NCBI GenBank assembly: GCA_002786355.1 | Contig: PGCO01000014.1 | Span: forward strand, 1-50,653 | DNA from: Sediminibacterium sp. FEMGT703S | GTDB lineage: Bacteria > Bacteroidota > Bacteroidia > Chitinophagales > Chitinophagaceae | Reading direction: 5' to 3' | Length of the DNA stretch: 50,653 bases | Shown here: in pieces, positions 37,769-47,254 of the stretch | Layout of the letters: each line of letters opens with the position of its first letter | How positions within the stretch are numbered: position 1 is the stretch's first letter | Translations under genes and position numbers: made by a program | The notes under the pieces: generated by a model | Told to the model about the DNA's origin: nothing | Database searches by the model: none | What the model saw: only the letters and a program-made list of their open reading frames with translations

Positions 37769-39106
37769 TTATTTCATTGTGAAAGATTCCAAGAATTTAG
37801 TTGTGAAATTCCCTTTTCTGAAATCTTCATTTTGCATCAATTGTAAATGAAAAGGAATAGTTGTTTTTACACCTTCAATTACATATTCACTCAATGCTCT
37901 GTACATAGTATCGATAGCTTCTTCACGTGTTTGAGCAACCGTAATCAATTTCCCAATCATTGAATCATAATAAGGTGGGATTACATACCCTGCGTACACA
38001 TGACTATCAACTCTTACACCATGACCACCAGGAGTGAAAAGGGTAGTGATCTTACCAGGTGATGGCCTAAAATCATTGTATGGATCTTCCGCGTTAATTC
38101 TACATTCAATAGCGTGCATGGTAGGCTCATAATTTCTTCCAGAAATTTTTTCACCCATTGCTATCTTGATTTGCTCTTTGATCAAATCAAAGCTTACAAC
38201 CTCTTCTGTAACACAATGCTCTACTTGAATACGGGTATTCATTTCCATGAAGTAGAAATTGCGGTGTTTATCAACTAAGAACTCAATTGTTCCTACACTT
38301 TCATAGTTAATTGCAGAAGCTGCTTTAATTGCTGCCTCACCCATTTTTGCACGCAAATCAGCAGTCATAAATGGAGAAGGAGATTCTTCAACTAGCTTTT
38401 GGTGACGACGTTGAATGGAACAATCTCGCTCACTTAAATGACAAACATTACCATACTGATCTCCTGCAATTTGGATTTCTATATGACGAGGTTCTTCTAC
38501 AAACTTCTCCATGTAGATTCCATCATTTTTAAAAGAAGCTGCAGCTTCCATTTTTGCACTGGTATATGCTTTTTCGATTTCTTCCTCATTCCAAACTACA
38601 CGCATCCCTTTACCACCACCACCAGCTGTTGCTTTTAATATTACAGGGTATCCAACTTCCTTTGCTAAAGATTTAGTTTGTTCAATACTTTCCAACAAAC
38701 CTTCGCCACCTGGAACAACAGGAACACCAGCTTTGATCATGGTTTCCTTTGCAGTAATCTTATCCCCCATTTTATTAATCATATCAGGGGTTGGCCCAAT
38801 AAACTTAATACCATGGTCTGCACAGATTTGAGAAAATCGAGCATTCTCTGCTAAAAAACCATACCCAGGATGAATGGCATCTGCATTGGTTATCTCTGCA
38901 GCAGCCATAATATGGGCAATATTTAAATAAGAATCACTGCTCTGAGGTTTCCCAATACAAACAGCTTCATCGGCAAATTTTACGTGGAGACTCTCTCTAT
39001 CTGCAGTTGAATAAACAGCTACTGTTTTGATACCCATTTCACGACAAGTTCTAATTACTCGAAGTGCAATCTCTCCCCTATTAGCAATTAATATTTTTTT
39101 AAACAT
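37769..39106 (-). CDS. accC: Acetyl-CoA carboxylase biotin carboxylase subunit
   Basis: AccC carboxylates the biotin of the carrier protein using bicarbonate and ATP, the first half of malonyl-CoA formation for fatty acid synthesis. The 445-residue protein has the N-terminal [18 protein letters not shown], the ATP-grasp glycine loop [14 protein letters not shown], the catalytic [15 protein letters not shown] and [11 protein letters not shown]. Length is normal. The ATG at 39106 is used; the longer frame from 39112 would begin at TTG. It follows accB by 26 bases on the same strand and ends at a bidirectional terminator. A carboxylase of another acyl-CoA could use a similar subunit, but the pairing with a small BCCP favours acetyl-CoA. 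Confidence 0.96.
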   Translation of the reverse strand: MFKKILIANRGEIALRVIRTCREMGIKTVAVYSTADRESLHVKFADEAVCIGKPQSSDSYLNIAHIMAAAEITNADAIHPGYGFLAENARFSQICADHGIKFIGPTPDMINKMGDKITAKETMIKAGVPVVPGGEGLLESIEQTKSLAKEVGYPVILKATAGGGGKGMRVVWNEEEIEKAYTSAKMEAAASFKNDGIYMEKFVEEPRHIEIQIAGDQYGNVCHLSERDCSIQRRHQKLVEESPSPFMTADLRAKMGEAAIKAASAINYESVGTIEFLVDKHRNFYFMEMNTRIQVEHCVTEEVVSFDLIKEQIKIAMGEKISGRNYEPTMHAIECRINAEDPYNDFRPSPGKITTLFTPGGHGVRVDSHVYAGYVIPPYYDSMIGKLITVAQTREEAIDTMYRALSEYVIEGVKTTIPFHLQLMQNEDFRKGNFTTKFLESFTMK

Positions 39107-39132
39107 GTACAATTTTTTTGGTAAAGAATTGA

Positions 39133-39612
39133 TTAAGCCGGTTCAACTAAGAATAAAGGCTGATCGTATTCTACAGGACTGGCATCTTCAACCAATACCT
39201 TTACAATAGTGCCTTTCACTTCACTCTCTATTTCATTGAATAATTTCATTGCTTCAATGATACAAAGTACTTTACCAGGAGCTATTTCAGTTCCTACATC
39301 AGCAAGAATAGGTTTATCTGGAGAAGGTCTGCGGTAAAAAGTACCAATCATAGGACTCTTTACCGTAATCAAATTGTCGGTTTTAGGAGTTGCAGCAGCA
39401 GGGGCCGGCGCGGCGTCAACAGCTACTGGCGCTGCTGTAACAGCAGGAGCTGCAGTAGTATATACTTGATGAGCAGGTGCAGTAGTAACATTCACCACTG
39501 GCTCTTCCTTTTGCTTAATGGTTACTTTACCATCTTTGTCTTCAATACTAATTTCTCCGATATTGCTTTTGTTAATGATCTTGATTAATTCGTGGATTTG
39601 TTTTAAGTCCAT
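39133..39612 (-). CDS. accB: Biotin carboxyl carrier protein of acetyl-CoA carboxylase
   Basis: This 159-residue protein carries the biotin prosthetic group that shuttles carboxyl between AccC and the carboxyltransferase. The C-terminal biotinyl domain has the attachment lysine Lys123 in [13 protein letters not shown], preceded by [19 protein letters not shown] flexible Ala/Pro-rich linker (about residues 40-77) joins it to the N-terminal helix [11 protein letters not shown]. Length and layout are typical. It is upstream of accC in a two-gene operon, with 155 bases separating it from efp and a terminator in that gap. Confidence 0.97.
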   Translation of the reverse strand: MDLKQIHELIKIINKSNIGEISIEDKDGKVTIKQKEEPVVNVTTAPAHQVYTTAAPAVTAAPVAVDAAPAPAAATPKTDNLITVKSPMIGTFYRRPSPDKPILADVGTEIAPGKVLCIIEAMKLFNEIESEVKGTIVKVLVEDASPVEYDQPLFLVEPA

Positions 39613-39710
39613 AAATGGCAGTTTTAAGGGTAAAATCAGTTAGTTTATGCGAAAATGTGGGGCAAAATAGCCTTTTTTTACTAAAAAACAGGTATTTTCT
39701 CGTTCTAAGC

Positions 39711-39743
39711 AAAATGACCTGAAACGAATAGAATCAGGTCATT
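39711..39743 (-). terminator. Terminator of efp
   Basis: AATGACCTGA / TCAGGTCATT (39713-39722, 39734-39743) with an 11-base loop is followed by TTTT on the minus strand, 25 bases after the efp stop. A second small CCGGTT-A-AACCGG element lies between it and the stop. Confidence 0.75.
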
Positions 39744-39767
39744 GATTTCCGGTTAAACCGGTAAAAA

Positions 39768-40334
39768 TTATTCTTTAACGCGTTCTACATAATCACCTGA
39801 TTTGGTGTTTACGCGTATCAATTCATCTTGATCTACAAACAAAGGCACCATTACGGTTGCACCTGTTTCAATTGTAGCTGCTTTTAAGGCTCTTGTTGCT
39901 GTATCGCCTTTAAGTCCTGGTTCGCAATAAGTAATTCTTACTACTATTTTTTCAGGCAATTCGGCTCCAATTGGTAATTCTGTTTCAGTATTAATAAAAA
40001 CAAATACTTCTGAACCATCCATTAAAAACTGAGGAGCATCAATCATTTCCTCAGATAAGGCAATTTGCTCGAAAGTTTCATTGTTCATTAAATTGTAACC
40101 AGTTTCATCTTTATAGAGGTATTGAAATGCTTTTTTCTCTACCCTAACTGGATAAATAGTTTCACCACTGTTCCAGGTTTTTTCAATTGAGCGTTTATTA
40201 TCAACGCCTTTTAATTTAGCCCAAACCTTGGCTGCAGCTCTTGCAGTTTTATTTTCGCCAAACTCTACTATTGAGTAAAGGTTGCCGTCTAATTTTAAAA
40301 TCATGCCACGGCTGATGTCGGAAGTAGTTGCCAT
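39768..40334 (-). CDS. efp: Elongation factor P with non-canonical tip loop
   Basis: EF-P binds between the P and E sites and relieves ribosome stalling at proline runs. The 188-residue three-domain protein has a normal length, the N-terminal ATTSDISRGMILKLDG and the C-terminal TGATVMVPLFVDQDELIRVN. In place of the usual HVKPGKGxAF tip of domain I it has ENKTARAAAKVW. By eye the modified lysine position is Arg32 (codon 40239-40241), and the Pro-Gly on its N-terminal side is Thr-Ala. Arginine-type EF-Ps in other phyla are rhamnosylated by EarP, but the surrounding loop here is different and no modification gene is in the window. The gene has its own perfect promoter and a terminator. Confidence 0.93.
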   Translation of the reverse strand: MATTSDISRGMILKLDGNLYSIVEFGENKTARAAAKVWAKLKGVDNKRSIEKTWNSGETIYPVRVEKKAFQYLYKDETGYNLMNNETFEQIALSEEMIDAPQFLMDGSEVFVFINTETELPIGAELPEKIVVRITYCEPGLKGDTATRALKAATIETGATVMVPLFVDQDELIRVNTKSGDYVERVKE

Positions 40335-40371
40335 AAATATTTTTTTATATGTAGTCCCTTTAAGACGGCTG

Positions 40372-40402
40372 CAAAAGTAGGAAATAGCAGTGAAACGACA
40401 AA
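40372..40402 (-). promoter_or_regulatory. efp promoter, Bacteroidota type
   Basis: TTTG (40399-40402), a 19-base spacer and TACTTTTG (40372-40379) on the minus strand match the consensus at both boxes. The start would be near 40367, about 33 bases before the efp ATG. Confidence 0.8.
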
Positions 40403-40418
40403 TAAGGGATAAATATGC

Positions 40419-40931
40419 CTATTCTAAATTCTTGAACAGATAGGAATATTGACGCAAGAGTCTAAAACCAATTTGAACATGAACAATTGCAGTTATGCTG
40501 ATGATAAACATGATGATTGCCACTATTTTAAACATACTTATCATCGTTTCCATAGAAACTTTTCCAGCCAATTCAGGTTGCTGCTCCATAACTTCCGTTA
40601 ACATTTGCTCTAATTGCATATCACCCAGAAAAAATACCCCGGTTGAATTTAAAAAGAACATTCCAGCAATAAATAAAGTACCATAAGCATTCACTTTGAT
40701 CCAATCTCTTAAAGAAGGATTACAATGACGTTGATTGCCAATACCATGCAGTAAAAATCGAAGAGATGCAAATGCATAAATCACCAAACAAGCCATCACA
40801 AATGCGATAAAAAGCATGGCTGGATTACCAGACAACCCCATAATCAATACAAATAGATCTAAAAATCCAATAATCAGTGCAATAGGAACCAAAATAAACG
40901 AGAGTATTCTGTAAATGGTCAGTTGTTTCAT
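40419..40931 (-). CDS. Four-helix membrane protein of unknown function
   Basis: I do not recognise this 170-residue protein. It has four hydrophobic segments at about residues 9-30 (FILVPIALIIGFLDLFVLIM), 36-55, 76-98 and 133-155 (IVAIIMFIISITAIVHVQIG), with a polar loop between the third and fourth containing MEQQPELAGKVS. The start at 40931 (MKQLTIYR) was chosen because the upstream extension is a short unrelated hydrophobic stretch and a TACCTTTA-like box lies near 40954. It is upstream of, and in the same direction as, efp. It is divergent from the padR gene, with 147 bases between starts. Confidence 0.7.
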   Translation of the reverse strand: MKQLTIYRILSFILVPIALIIGFLDLFVLIMGLSGNPAMLFIAFVMACLVIYAFASLRFLLHGIGNQRHCNPSLRDWIKVNAYGTLFIAGMFFLNSTGVFFLGDMQLEQMLTEVMEQQPELAGKVSMETMISMFKIVAIIMFIISITAIVHVQIGFRLLRQYSYLFKNLE

Positions 40932-41078
40932 AAATATTTTTAGTAAATGCGTGTAAAGGTAAAGAATAATCAATAGGGGTTCAGATTCAACTGGCCTTAG
41001 ATAGAATACTTTATTTTTTATGCATAATTTTCTTATGTATTTGGAAATGATGTATTTTTATAGAGCAAAACAGTGTTT

Positions 41079-41417
41079 ATGAAAAAATCGTCTCTATATA
41101 AAGGTTGCCTAGAACCCATCTTATTAAGGCTTTTAAAAGACAATGGCAGAATGTATGGCTACCAGATGACCCAAATGGTAAAAGAGATAACGAAGGGAGA
41201 ACTCAGTATTACTGAAGGTGCCCTCTATCCGCTTTTACACAAATTAGAGGAACAGGGTATTGTAGAAACGGAAACAGAAATGAATGGCAATAGAATGCGC
41301 AAGTATTACAGTTTAACTAAATCAGGTAAAAAACAAACTTCGCTTGCAATGGAAGAAATGAAAGCCTTTATGCAGAGTTTGGAATTCATTGTTAATCCTA
41401 AAACAGCCATAGGATGA
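41079..41417 (+). CDS. PadR-family transcriptional regulator
   Basis: This 112-residue winged-helix protein belongs to the PadR family and is probably a repressor that responds to an unknown signal. Visible segments are LEPILLRLLKDNGRMYGYQM, the recognition region LSITEGALYPLLHKLEEQGI and the wing VETETEMNGNRMRKYYSLT. It ends with a short dimerisation helix. ATG 41079 was chosen over the GTG at 41073. The stop overlaps the next gene's ATG (ATGA), so the two are translationally coupled. A third gene follows, giving a regulator plus two membrane proteins, an arrangement common for PadR systems. Confidence 0.92.
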   Translation: MKKSSLYKGCLEPILLRLLKDNGRMYGYQMTQMVKEITKGELSITEGALYPLLHKLEEQGIVETETEMNGNRMRKYYSLTKSGKKQTSLAMEEMKAFMQSLEFIVNPKTAIG

Positions 41418-42100
41418 TTACAGATACTCAATACGAGAGTCTCTTTGCTTTTTGCAGAAAGCACTATGTTCATTACTATGATGTGCAGGTTGAGCTAGTA
41501 GATCACTTATCTACAGCCATTGAAGATAAAATGACAGCAAATCCAAAATTGAGTTTTGAACAAGCTTTAGATTCAGTTTACGCAGATTTTGGCATAAAGG
41601 GATTTGCAGATATTGTTGCCACCCGAATAGAGATGGTAAGTAAGAAAAGCAGAAAACAGAAATGGAAATTATTTTTTTCTTATTTCACTGCTCCCAAAAT
41701 TGCAATGACTGTTTTTATATATGCATTTCTATTATTATTGGGTCAATTTTTAACGCAAGATTATTTTAGAGGAGTTTTCCTCGCTGTTTTAGGTGTTTCA
41801 CTTTTCGTTTTTGAAATTATTTATTCAATTCATCTAAATAGACTTTTCAAAAAGCAAATAAAAGAAATGATTTTTACTAATGAGCGACTATCAGGAATCA
41901 TAGATACCGTATTTTTTGTGCAAATACTCTTTACTAGCAGTATTTATGATTTCGCAGAAGCAAAACAAATGCACTTCCTTGCTTATTCCATGATTTCCTT
42001 GTTCATGTTAGTCATTTTTATTTCAATTCTAGCACATCGAGACTTTGTAAAAGAACTTCACAATAATGCAATTAAACTTTATCCCAAAGCATTTGCCTAA
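41414..42100 (+). CDS. Membrane protein coupled to PadR, YDV-ELxDH type
   Basis: This 228-residue protein has a cytosolic helical N-terminus with the motif YDVQVELVDHLSTAIE (about residues 22-37), then four hydrophobic segments starting at FTAPKIAMTVFIYAFLLLLG near residue 97. The N-terminal part looks like the helical leader domains found in membrane proteins encoded next to PadR regulators, where it is thought to contact the regulator. It overlaps padR by 4 bases. It is a paralogue of the next gene, sharing YDVxxELxDH, PKIAxT and a C-terminal YPxAFA. I cannot assign a function. Confidence 0.8.
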   Translation: MITDTQYESLFAFCRKHYVHYYDVQVELVDHLSTAIEDKMTANPKLSFEQALDSVYADFGIKGFADIVATRIEMVSKKSRKQKWKLFFSYFTAPKIAMTVFIYAFLLLLGQFLTQDYFRGVFLAVLGVSLFVFEIIYSIHLNRLFKKQIKEMIFTNERLSGIIDTVFFVQILFTSSIYDFAEAKQMHFLAYSMISLFMLVIFISILAHRDFVKELHNNAIKLYPKAFA

Positions 42101-42110
42101 ATAAATATGT

Positions 42111-42800
42111 ATGGAACTTTCAAAAGAACAATATGCCCTTGTGAATGATTATTGTAGGAGAACGGGCAAACAGTTTTATGATGTTGAACTAGAGTTAACA
42201 GATCATATGGTTAATTATATAGAAGAAAGATTAACTGAACCCTGCCTATTCCCTACATTATTTGATGCAATAAAAGAAGAATTTAACTCATCCGTTATTC
42301 AGATTATTATCAAGGAAAAAGCGACCGCTATCAAGAGCAATATCAAACAACAACTTCAAGCAGAATTGTTGCAATTTCTGAGTCTACCTAAAATTGCTGT
42401 TACATTCTTATTGGCAGCAGCTGTTATTTGGTTAGACCAAAATCATTCTATTGATAAAATAGCTGCTTCCTTTATTCATTTAATCAATCTCTTAAATATC
42501 ACTTACAGTTTTGGAAAAGGGAAACAAGCCAATGCTAATATCAGAGAAAAAAAGCGAACACTACTGAGCATGACTATTATTCGTAATTATCATGTAGCAT
42601 TTATTATACCCACTATTTTCTATTTATTCATTTCTTTCGGAGTGATTTTTGAAATTACTGGCAACTATTATCAATTCATTTATAAAATGGCCCTTTACTT
42701 GCTCCCATTTGTCATTCTACTCAACTTGGCGTGGCAACAGGTATATATTCGGGCACAATTCAAAATCAGGAAACAATACCCCAACGCATTCGCCCAATAA
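42111..42800 (+). CDS. Membrane protein paralogue, YDV-ELxDH type
   Basis: This 229-residue protein is a diverged copy of the preceding gene product. It has FYDVELELTDHMVNYIEE (about residues 22-39), then a hydrophobic part starting at SLPKIAVTFLLAAAVIWL, more segments including FIIPTIFYLFISFGVIF, and the C-terminal YPNAFAQ. It starts 10 bases after the stop of its paralogue and is surely in the same operon with padR. It lacks any visible catalytic motif. A sensor or regulatory partner role is only an inference from the gene order. A strong terminator follows. Confidence 0.78.
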   Translation: MELSKEQYALVNDYCRRTGKQFYDVELELTDHMVNYIEERLTEPCLFPTLFDAIKEEFNSSVIQIIIKEKATAIKSNIKQQLQAELLQFLSLPKIAVTFLLAAAVIWLDQNHSIDKIAASFIHLINLLNITYSFGKGKQANANIREKKRTLLSMTIIRNYHVAFIIPTIFYLFISFGVIFEITGNYYQFIYKMALYLLPFVILLNLAWQQVYIRAQFKIRKQYPNAFAQ

Positions 42801-42815
42801 AATTAAGCATAAAAA

Positions 42816-42841
42816 AGCCGCTCTGATTGAATAGAGCGGCT
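42816..42841. terminator. Bidirectional terminator between padR operon and aspS
   Basis: The 9-bp stem AGCCGCTCT / AGAGCGGCT around an 8-base loop has A- and T-rich flanks. It separates the convergent padR operon and aspS. Confidence 0.88.
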
Positions 42842-42900
42842 CTATTTGCATGATGTAATATCCTTAGCGTTTGCCTGCTTAAGCAATAAATAGAAATAGT

Positions 42901-44727
42901 TTATTTCAAATTCAATTTAATCTGCAATTCATCAAACTGCTTATCATCTATAGTGCTTGGCGCGTCTAACATAACGTCTCTTCCACTATTGTTCTTTGGA
43001 AATGCAATAAAATCTCGGATACTTTCGCTTCCGCCTAAGATTGAACACAATCTATCAAATCCAAATGCGATACCTCCATGTGGTGGTGCCCCATATTCAA
43101 AAGCACCCAATAAGAATCCAAATTTATGTTGAGCTTCTTCTTCGGTCATCCCTAAAGCTGCAAACATTTTTTCTTGTAATGGGCGCTGATAAATTCTAAT
43201 TGAGCCCCCTCCTATTTCATTGCCGTTTAATACCATATCATAAGCATTGGCTTTGATATTAGAATAGGGATGTTCTAAATATTTATCGGCATTTTCAATC
43301 ACAGGATTATTGTTGATCATGATATCAATATGATCTGGCTTAGGTGAAGTGAATGGATGATGTCTAGCTACCCAACGATTGTCTTCTTCCGCATATTCAA
43401 ATAGAGGGAAATCCATTACCCATAATAATTTGAATTCATCGTCTTTGCGCATACCCAAACGCTTACCCATTTCTAAACGCAAATCAGATATGGCTTTACG
43501 TGTACGCTCTTCCCTTCCTGCAAGAATCAATACCAAATCTCCAGCTTGTGCTCCGGCAGAATCAGCAATCGCTTTAAGTTTTTCTTCTGAATAAAATTTA
43601 TCTACACTACTCTTGTAAGTTCCGTCTGCATTGCATTTGATATACACCAAACCTTGCATACCAATTTGTGGTCGCTTAACCCACTCCGTTAATTCATCCG
43701 TTTGCTTTCGTGTGTATTCGGAACAACCAGGTACGGCAATGGCCAATACTGTTTCCGCATTATCAAACACGCCAAAACCAGCTCCATTAATCAGTGCTCC
43801 AGTTGCCTGAATTTGTCCATCTTTCAAAAAGGCAGATTTTAAATTAGACAGCTTCATACCAAAACGAATATCGGGTTTGTCATTACCATAATTCCACATG
43901 GCATCTTCCCAAGACATTCTCTCTACTTGAGCGGTATAATCAATATTTTTTACGTCTTTAAATATGCGTTTCACCAAACCCTCAAACATTTGCAAAATAT
44001 CTTCTTGTTCTACAAATGCCATTTCACAGTCAATCTGTGTGAATTCAGGTTGACGATCGGCTCGTAAGTCTTCGTCCCTAAAACATTTTACGATTTGATA
44101 GTAGCGATCATAGCCACTTACCATCAATAATTGTTTAAATGTTTGTGGACTTTGAGGCAATGCATAAAACTGTCCTGGATTCATTCTTGAAGGAACTACA
44201 AAATCTCTTGCACCTTCGGGAGTAGATTTAATCAAAAAAGGCGTTTCAATATCCATGAAACTATTTTCATGCAAATAATTTCTTGCAGAACGGTTCACTG
44301 CATAACGTAATTCTAAATTCTTCCTTACAGCATTTCTTCTTAAATCTAAAAAGCGATACTTCATTCTCAAATCATCTCCACCATCTGTATCATCTTGAAT
44401 AGTAAAAGGAGGAACAGCCGATTTATTCAATACTTTAAATTCAGTAACAGCTATTTCAATTTCTCCAGTTGGAATATTAGCATTCTTACTACTTCTTTCT
44501 TGTACAATTCCTTTCACTTGCAAAACATATTCACGGCCTAAAGGCTGCTGATCTAACAAAGCGGTTAAAGCTTCTCCAAATAACAATTGAGTAATTCCAT
44601 AACGGTCTCTCAAATCTACAAAAGTGATAGCACCAAACTTTCGAACAGTTTGAACCCAGCCAGCCAAAGTAGTTTCTTGACCCGCATTTGCTAATCTTAA
44701 TTCTCCACAGGTATTAGTACGATACAT
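42901..44727 (-). CDS. aspS: Aspartyl-tRNA synthetase
   Basis: This class II synthetase charges tRNA-Asp with aspartate. At 608 residues it is the bacterial type with a GAD insertion domain. Its N-terminal OB-fold begins [17 protein letters not shown]. Motif 2 is [18 protein letters not shown], and [16 protein letters not shown] and [20 protein letters not shown] lie before it. Motif 3 is GIAFGFDRL near the C-terminus. The start at 44727 matches the usual AspRS N-terminus; the longer frame from 44757 has no such match. Whether it also charges tRNA-Asn cannot be told here, because neither asnS nor gatCAB lies in the window. Confidence 0.97.
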   Translation of the reverse strand: MYRTNTCGELRLANAGQETTLAGWVQTVRKFGAITFVDLRDRYGITQLLFGEALTALLDQQPLGREYVLQVKGIVQERSSKNANIPTGEIEIAVTEFKVLNKSAVPPFTIQDDTDGGDDLRMKYRFLDLRRNAVRKNLELRYAVNRSARNYLHENSFMDIETPFLIKSTPEGARDFVVPSRMNPGQFYALPQSPQTFKQLLMVSGYDRYYQIVKCFRDEDLRADRQPEFTQIDCEMAFVEQEDILQMFEGLVKRIFKDVKNIDYTAQVERMSWEDAMWNYGNDKPDIRFGMKLSNLKSAFLKDGQIQATGALINGAGFGVFDNAETVLAIAVPGCSEYTRKQTDELTEWVKRPQIGMQGLVYIKCNADGTYKSSVDKFYSEEKLKAIADSAGAQAGDLVLILAGREERTRKAISDLRLEMGKRLGMRKDDEFKLLWVMDFPLFEYAEEDNRWVARHHPFTSPKPDHIDIMINNNPVIENADKYLEHPYSNIKANAYDMVLNGNEIGGGSIRIYQRPLQEKMFAALGMTEEEAQHKFGFLLGAFEYGAPPHGGIAFGFDRLCSILGGSESIRDFIAFPKNNSGRDVMLDAPSTIDDKQFDELQIKLNLK

Positions 44728-44774
44728 ACGCAAAAAATAATTTATACAACTGGCCAAATAGCCATTTAAAAGCG

Positions 44775-44782
44775 CAAATATA
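44775..44782 (-). promoter_or_regulatory. Possible aspS promoter, -7 box
   Basis: TATATTTG on the minus strand is an exact TAnnTTTG match 48 bases upstream of the aspS ATG. A -33 box is not evident. Confidence 0.45.
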
Positions 44783-44812
44783 ACCTAAATGGGTCAAGTA
44801 GTCTTATTGAGG

Positions 44813-44820
44813 TATTTTTG
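44813..44820 (+). promoter_or_regulatory. Promoter -7 box of MFS-rarA unit
   Basis: TATTTTTG on the plus strand matches TAnnTTTG, 16 bases before the MFS transporter ATG. The -33 box is not clear. It lies back to back with the proposed aspS box. Confidence 0.5.
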
Positions 44821-44836
44821 CCCATGAATTAAAGTT

Positions 44837-45982
44837 ATGAACGTAAATACCCTTTCTCGAAGAACCCATCGTTGGTCTATTGGGAGTTACTTTTTTATTG
44901 CAGGAATTACTTTTGCTAGTTGGGCTAGTCGCATTCCAGACATTAAACTAAAACTGAAATTAAATGATGCGGAATTAGGGGGAATACTATTTGCATTACC
45001 TGCTGGTTCAATGGTCAGTTTACCCATATCTGGATGGTTAGTGGCTAAATTAGGTAGCCGAACGGTCATGTTAATTGCTGCATTGATTTATCCTCTATTA
45101 CTTTTATTATTGGGCAATGCTTCTACCACAGTTGTACTAACTACTTTACTTTTCTTCTTTGGATTAATTGGGAATATGATGAATATCTCTGTAAACACAC
45201 AAGCAGTTGCAGTAGAAGAATTATATGGGCGTTCTATTATGGCATCTTTCCATGGAATCTGGAGTATGGCTGGTTTTACGGGCGCAGCTGTAGGAACGCT
45301 AATGATTTCTTTTGGCTTAGATCCACTAAAACATTTCATAATAATTGCTACACTAATGATTTTACTGGCCTTTCTCATGAAGTTTGGAAGAATGCCAAAA
45401 GATGCTGTTGTTGGCAATCAGCCCTTATTCGTAAAGCCAGATACAGTATTATTAAAACTCGGATTGATTTCTTTTTGTTGCATGGCGGCAGAAGGAACCA
45501 TGTTCGACTGGAGTGGAATTTATTTTCAAAAAATTGTTGAAGCACCCCCAGGTTTAGTTACGCTAGGTTACGCTGCATTTATGGGCACTATGGCATTGGG
45601 TAGATTTTTAGGCGATGGACTGGTATTGCGTTTTGGTAGAAAAGAAATTCTACAAGGCAGCGGAATTTTGATTGCCATTGGATTACTCCTAGCTGTATTT
45701 ATTCCAAGCATTGTTTTTGCTACTATTGGTTTTTTATTGGTAGGATTTGGAGTTTCCTCAGTAGTACCAATTGTATATAGCCAAGCTGGCAAATCAGAAA
45801 AAATGAGTGCTGGCATGGCTTTGGCAGCCGTTTCAAGCATTGGATTTTTTGGATTTTTTATAGGTCCTCCCTTAATTGGATTTATAGCTGAAGCATTTGG
45901 ATTGCAATGGTCTTTTGGGATTATTGCTTTACTTGGATTTGGCACGACAATTCTTGCGGGAATCACTAAATTTAAAAATTAA
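44837..45982 (+). CDS. Major facilitator superfamily transporter
   Basis: This 381-residue integral membrane protein shows about 12 hydrophobic segments of MFS type in two halves. The N-terminal half includes GSYFFIAGITFASWASRIPD and the loop-2/3 motif-like WLVAKLGSRTVML; the C-terminal half includes MGTMALGRFLGDGLVLRFGR. The overall look, including SRIPDIKLKLKLNDAELG, is that of YbjJ-like bacterial MFS proteins, whose substrate is unknown. It lies 9 bases upstream of rarA and is probably cotranscribed with it, although no functional link is apparent. Confidence 0.88.
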   Translation: MNVNTLSRRTHRWSIGSYFFIAGITFASWASRIPDIKLKLKLNDAELGGILFALPAGSMVSLPISGWLVAKLGSRTVMLIAALIYPLLLLLLGNASTTVVLTTLLFFFGLIGNMMNISVNTQAVAVEELYGRSIMASFHGIWSMAGFTGAAVGTLMISFGLDPLKHFIIIATLMILLAFLMKFGRMPKDAVVGNQPLFVKPDTVLLKLGLISFCCMAAEGTMFDWSGIYFQKIVEAPPGLVTLGYAAFMGTMALGRFLGDGLVLRFGRKEILQGSGILIAIGLLLAVFIPSIVFATIGFLLVGFGVSSVVPIVYSQAGKSEKMSAGMALAAVSSIGFFGFFIGPPLIGFIAEAFGLQWSFGIIALLGFGTTILAGITKFKN

Positions 45983-45991
45983 ACTCAATCA

Positions 45992-47254
45992 ATGTCTCAT
46001 AATACTCATACACCTTTGGCGGAAAGAATGCGCCCAACTAGTTTAGATGAGGTGTTGGGTCAAGAACATATTACTGGCCAAGGAAGCATTTTAAGAACAG
46101 CTTTAGAAAAAGGCGTTGTGCCTTCTATGATCTTATGGGGGCCTCCTGGGGTGGGTAAAACCACATTGGCTAATGTTATCACACAAACGCTTAAAGTGCC
46201 TTATTTTCAGCTCTCTGCCATCAGTAGTGGTGTTAAGGAGGTAAGAGAAGTAATTGAACAAGCCAGACACCTATCTGGAGCAGTATTATTTATTGATGAG
46301 ATTCATCGTTTCAATAAAAGCCAACAAGATGCATTATTAGGTGCAGTAGAAAAAGGAATTATTAGACTGATTGGTGCTACTACTGAAAACCCTTCTTTTG
46401 AAGTGAATGCTGCATTGTTGAGCAGGTGTCAGGTTTATGTTTTAAAAGCTTTAGAAAAGCAGCAATTAATTCAGCTGATGCAAGACGCCCTTAATAGAGA
46501 TGAGCTGCTGAAACAAAAAAATATTCAGTTAGCAGAAACGCAGGCTTTAATCAACCTAAGCGGTGGAGATGGAAGAAAATTATTAAACCTATTAGATCTT
46601 GTTGTTCAAACTGGTGCCACTATCATTACTGATGATATTGTTTTAAAAGTGGCTCAACAAAAAATTGCTTTGTATGATAAATCTGGTGAACAACATTATG
46701 ATATTGTTTCTGCATTTATCAAAAGTATGAGGGGCTCCGATCCTAATGGTGCAGTGTATTGGTTAGCAAGGATGATTGAAGGTGGAGAAGATGTAAAATT
46801 TATTGCAAGAAGAATGCTGATTTTTGCAAGCGAGGATATTGGAAATGCTAATCCAAACGCTTTGTTATTAGCCAATGGAACTTTTGATGCAGTAGCTAAA
46901 ATTGGATATCCTGAAAGCAGGATTATACTTTCGCAATGTGCTACTTATTTAGCTTCTTCTCCAAAAAGTAATGCTTCTTACGAAGCCATTGCAAAAGCTC
47001 AACATGCTGTTTCACAACATGGTGATTTATCAGTGCCGCTACATTTGAGAAATGCCCCTACCAAATTGATGAAGCAAATGGACTATGGTAAAAATTACCA
47101 GTACTCACATTTAGGAGAAAATAATTTCATTGAACAAGAATACTTGCCAGATCAATTAAAAAACACGCCCTTTTATGTTCCTGGAAATAACGCTAGAGAA
47201 AATGAAATAAAGAAATTTTTAAAAGAGCGTTGGAAAGGCAAATATGGTTACTAA
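45992..47254 (+). CDS. rarA: Replication-associated recombination protein A (AAA+ ATPase)
   Basis: RarA (also MgsA) is an AAA+ ATPase that acts at stalled replication forks and with single-stranded DNA binding protein. The 420-residue protein has Walker [13 protein letters not shown], Walker [13 protein letters not shown], sensor 1 [12 protein letters not shown] and the arginine-finger region ALLSRCQVY. The C-terminal tetramerisation-type region has [20 protein letters not shown] and [13 protein letters not shown]. Length and motifs are normal. Its 3' end overlaps the convergent oxidoreductase gene by 4 bases. Confidence 0.96.
   Translation: MSHNTHTPLAERMRPTSLDEVLGQEHITGQGSILRTALEKGVVPSMILWGPPGVGKTTLANVITQTLKVPYFQLSAISSGVKEVREVIEQARHLSGAVLFIDEIHRFNKSQQDALLGAVEKGIIRLIGATTENPSFEVNAALLSRCQVYVLKALEKQQLIQLMQDALNRDELLKQKNIQLAETQALINLSGGDGRKLLNLLDLVVQTGATIITDDIVLKVAQQKIALYDKSGEQHYDIVSAFIKSMRGSDPNGAVYWLARMIEGGEDVKFIARRMLIFASEDIGNANPNALLLANGTFDAVAKIGYPESRIILSQCATYLASSPKSNASYEAIAKAQHAVSQHGDLSVPLHLRNAPTKLMKQMDYGKNYQYSHLGENNFIEQEYLPDQLKNTPFYVPGNNARENEIKKFLKERWKGKYGY

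Noticed and set aside
39749..39761. CCGGTT-A-AACCGG palindrome after efp
   Set aside because: It could be an operator, but it is in the 3' end region of efp next to a terminator, is short, and has no promoter beside it.
45088..45966. Minus-strand open frames opposite the MFS transporter gene
   Set aside because: Their Pro/Ser/Thr-rich composition is what the reverse of hydrophobic transmembrane codons gives, and they have no start signals.
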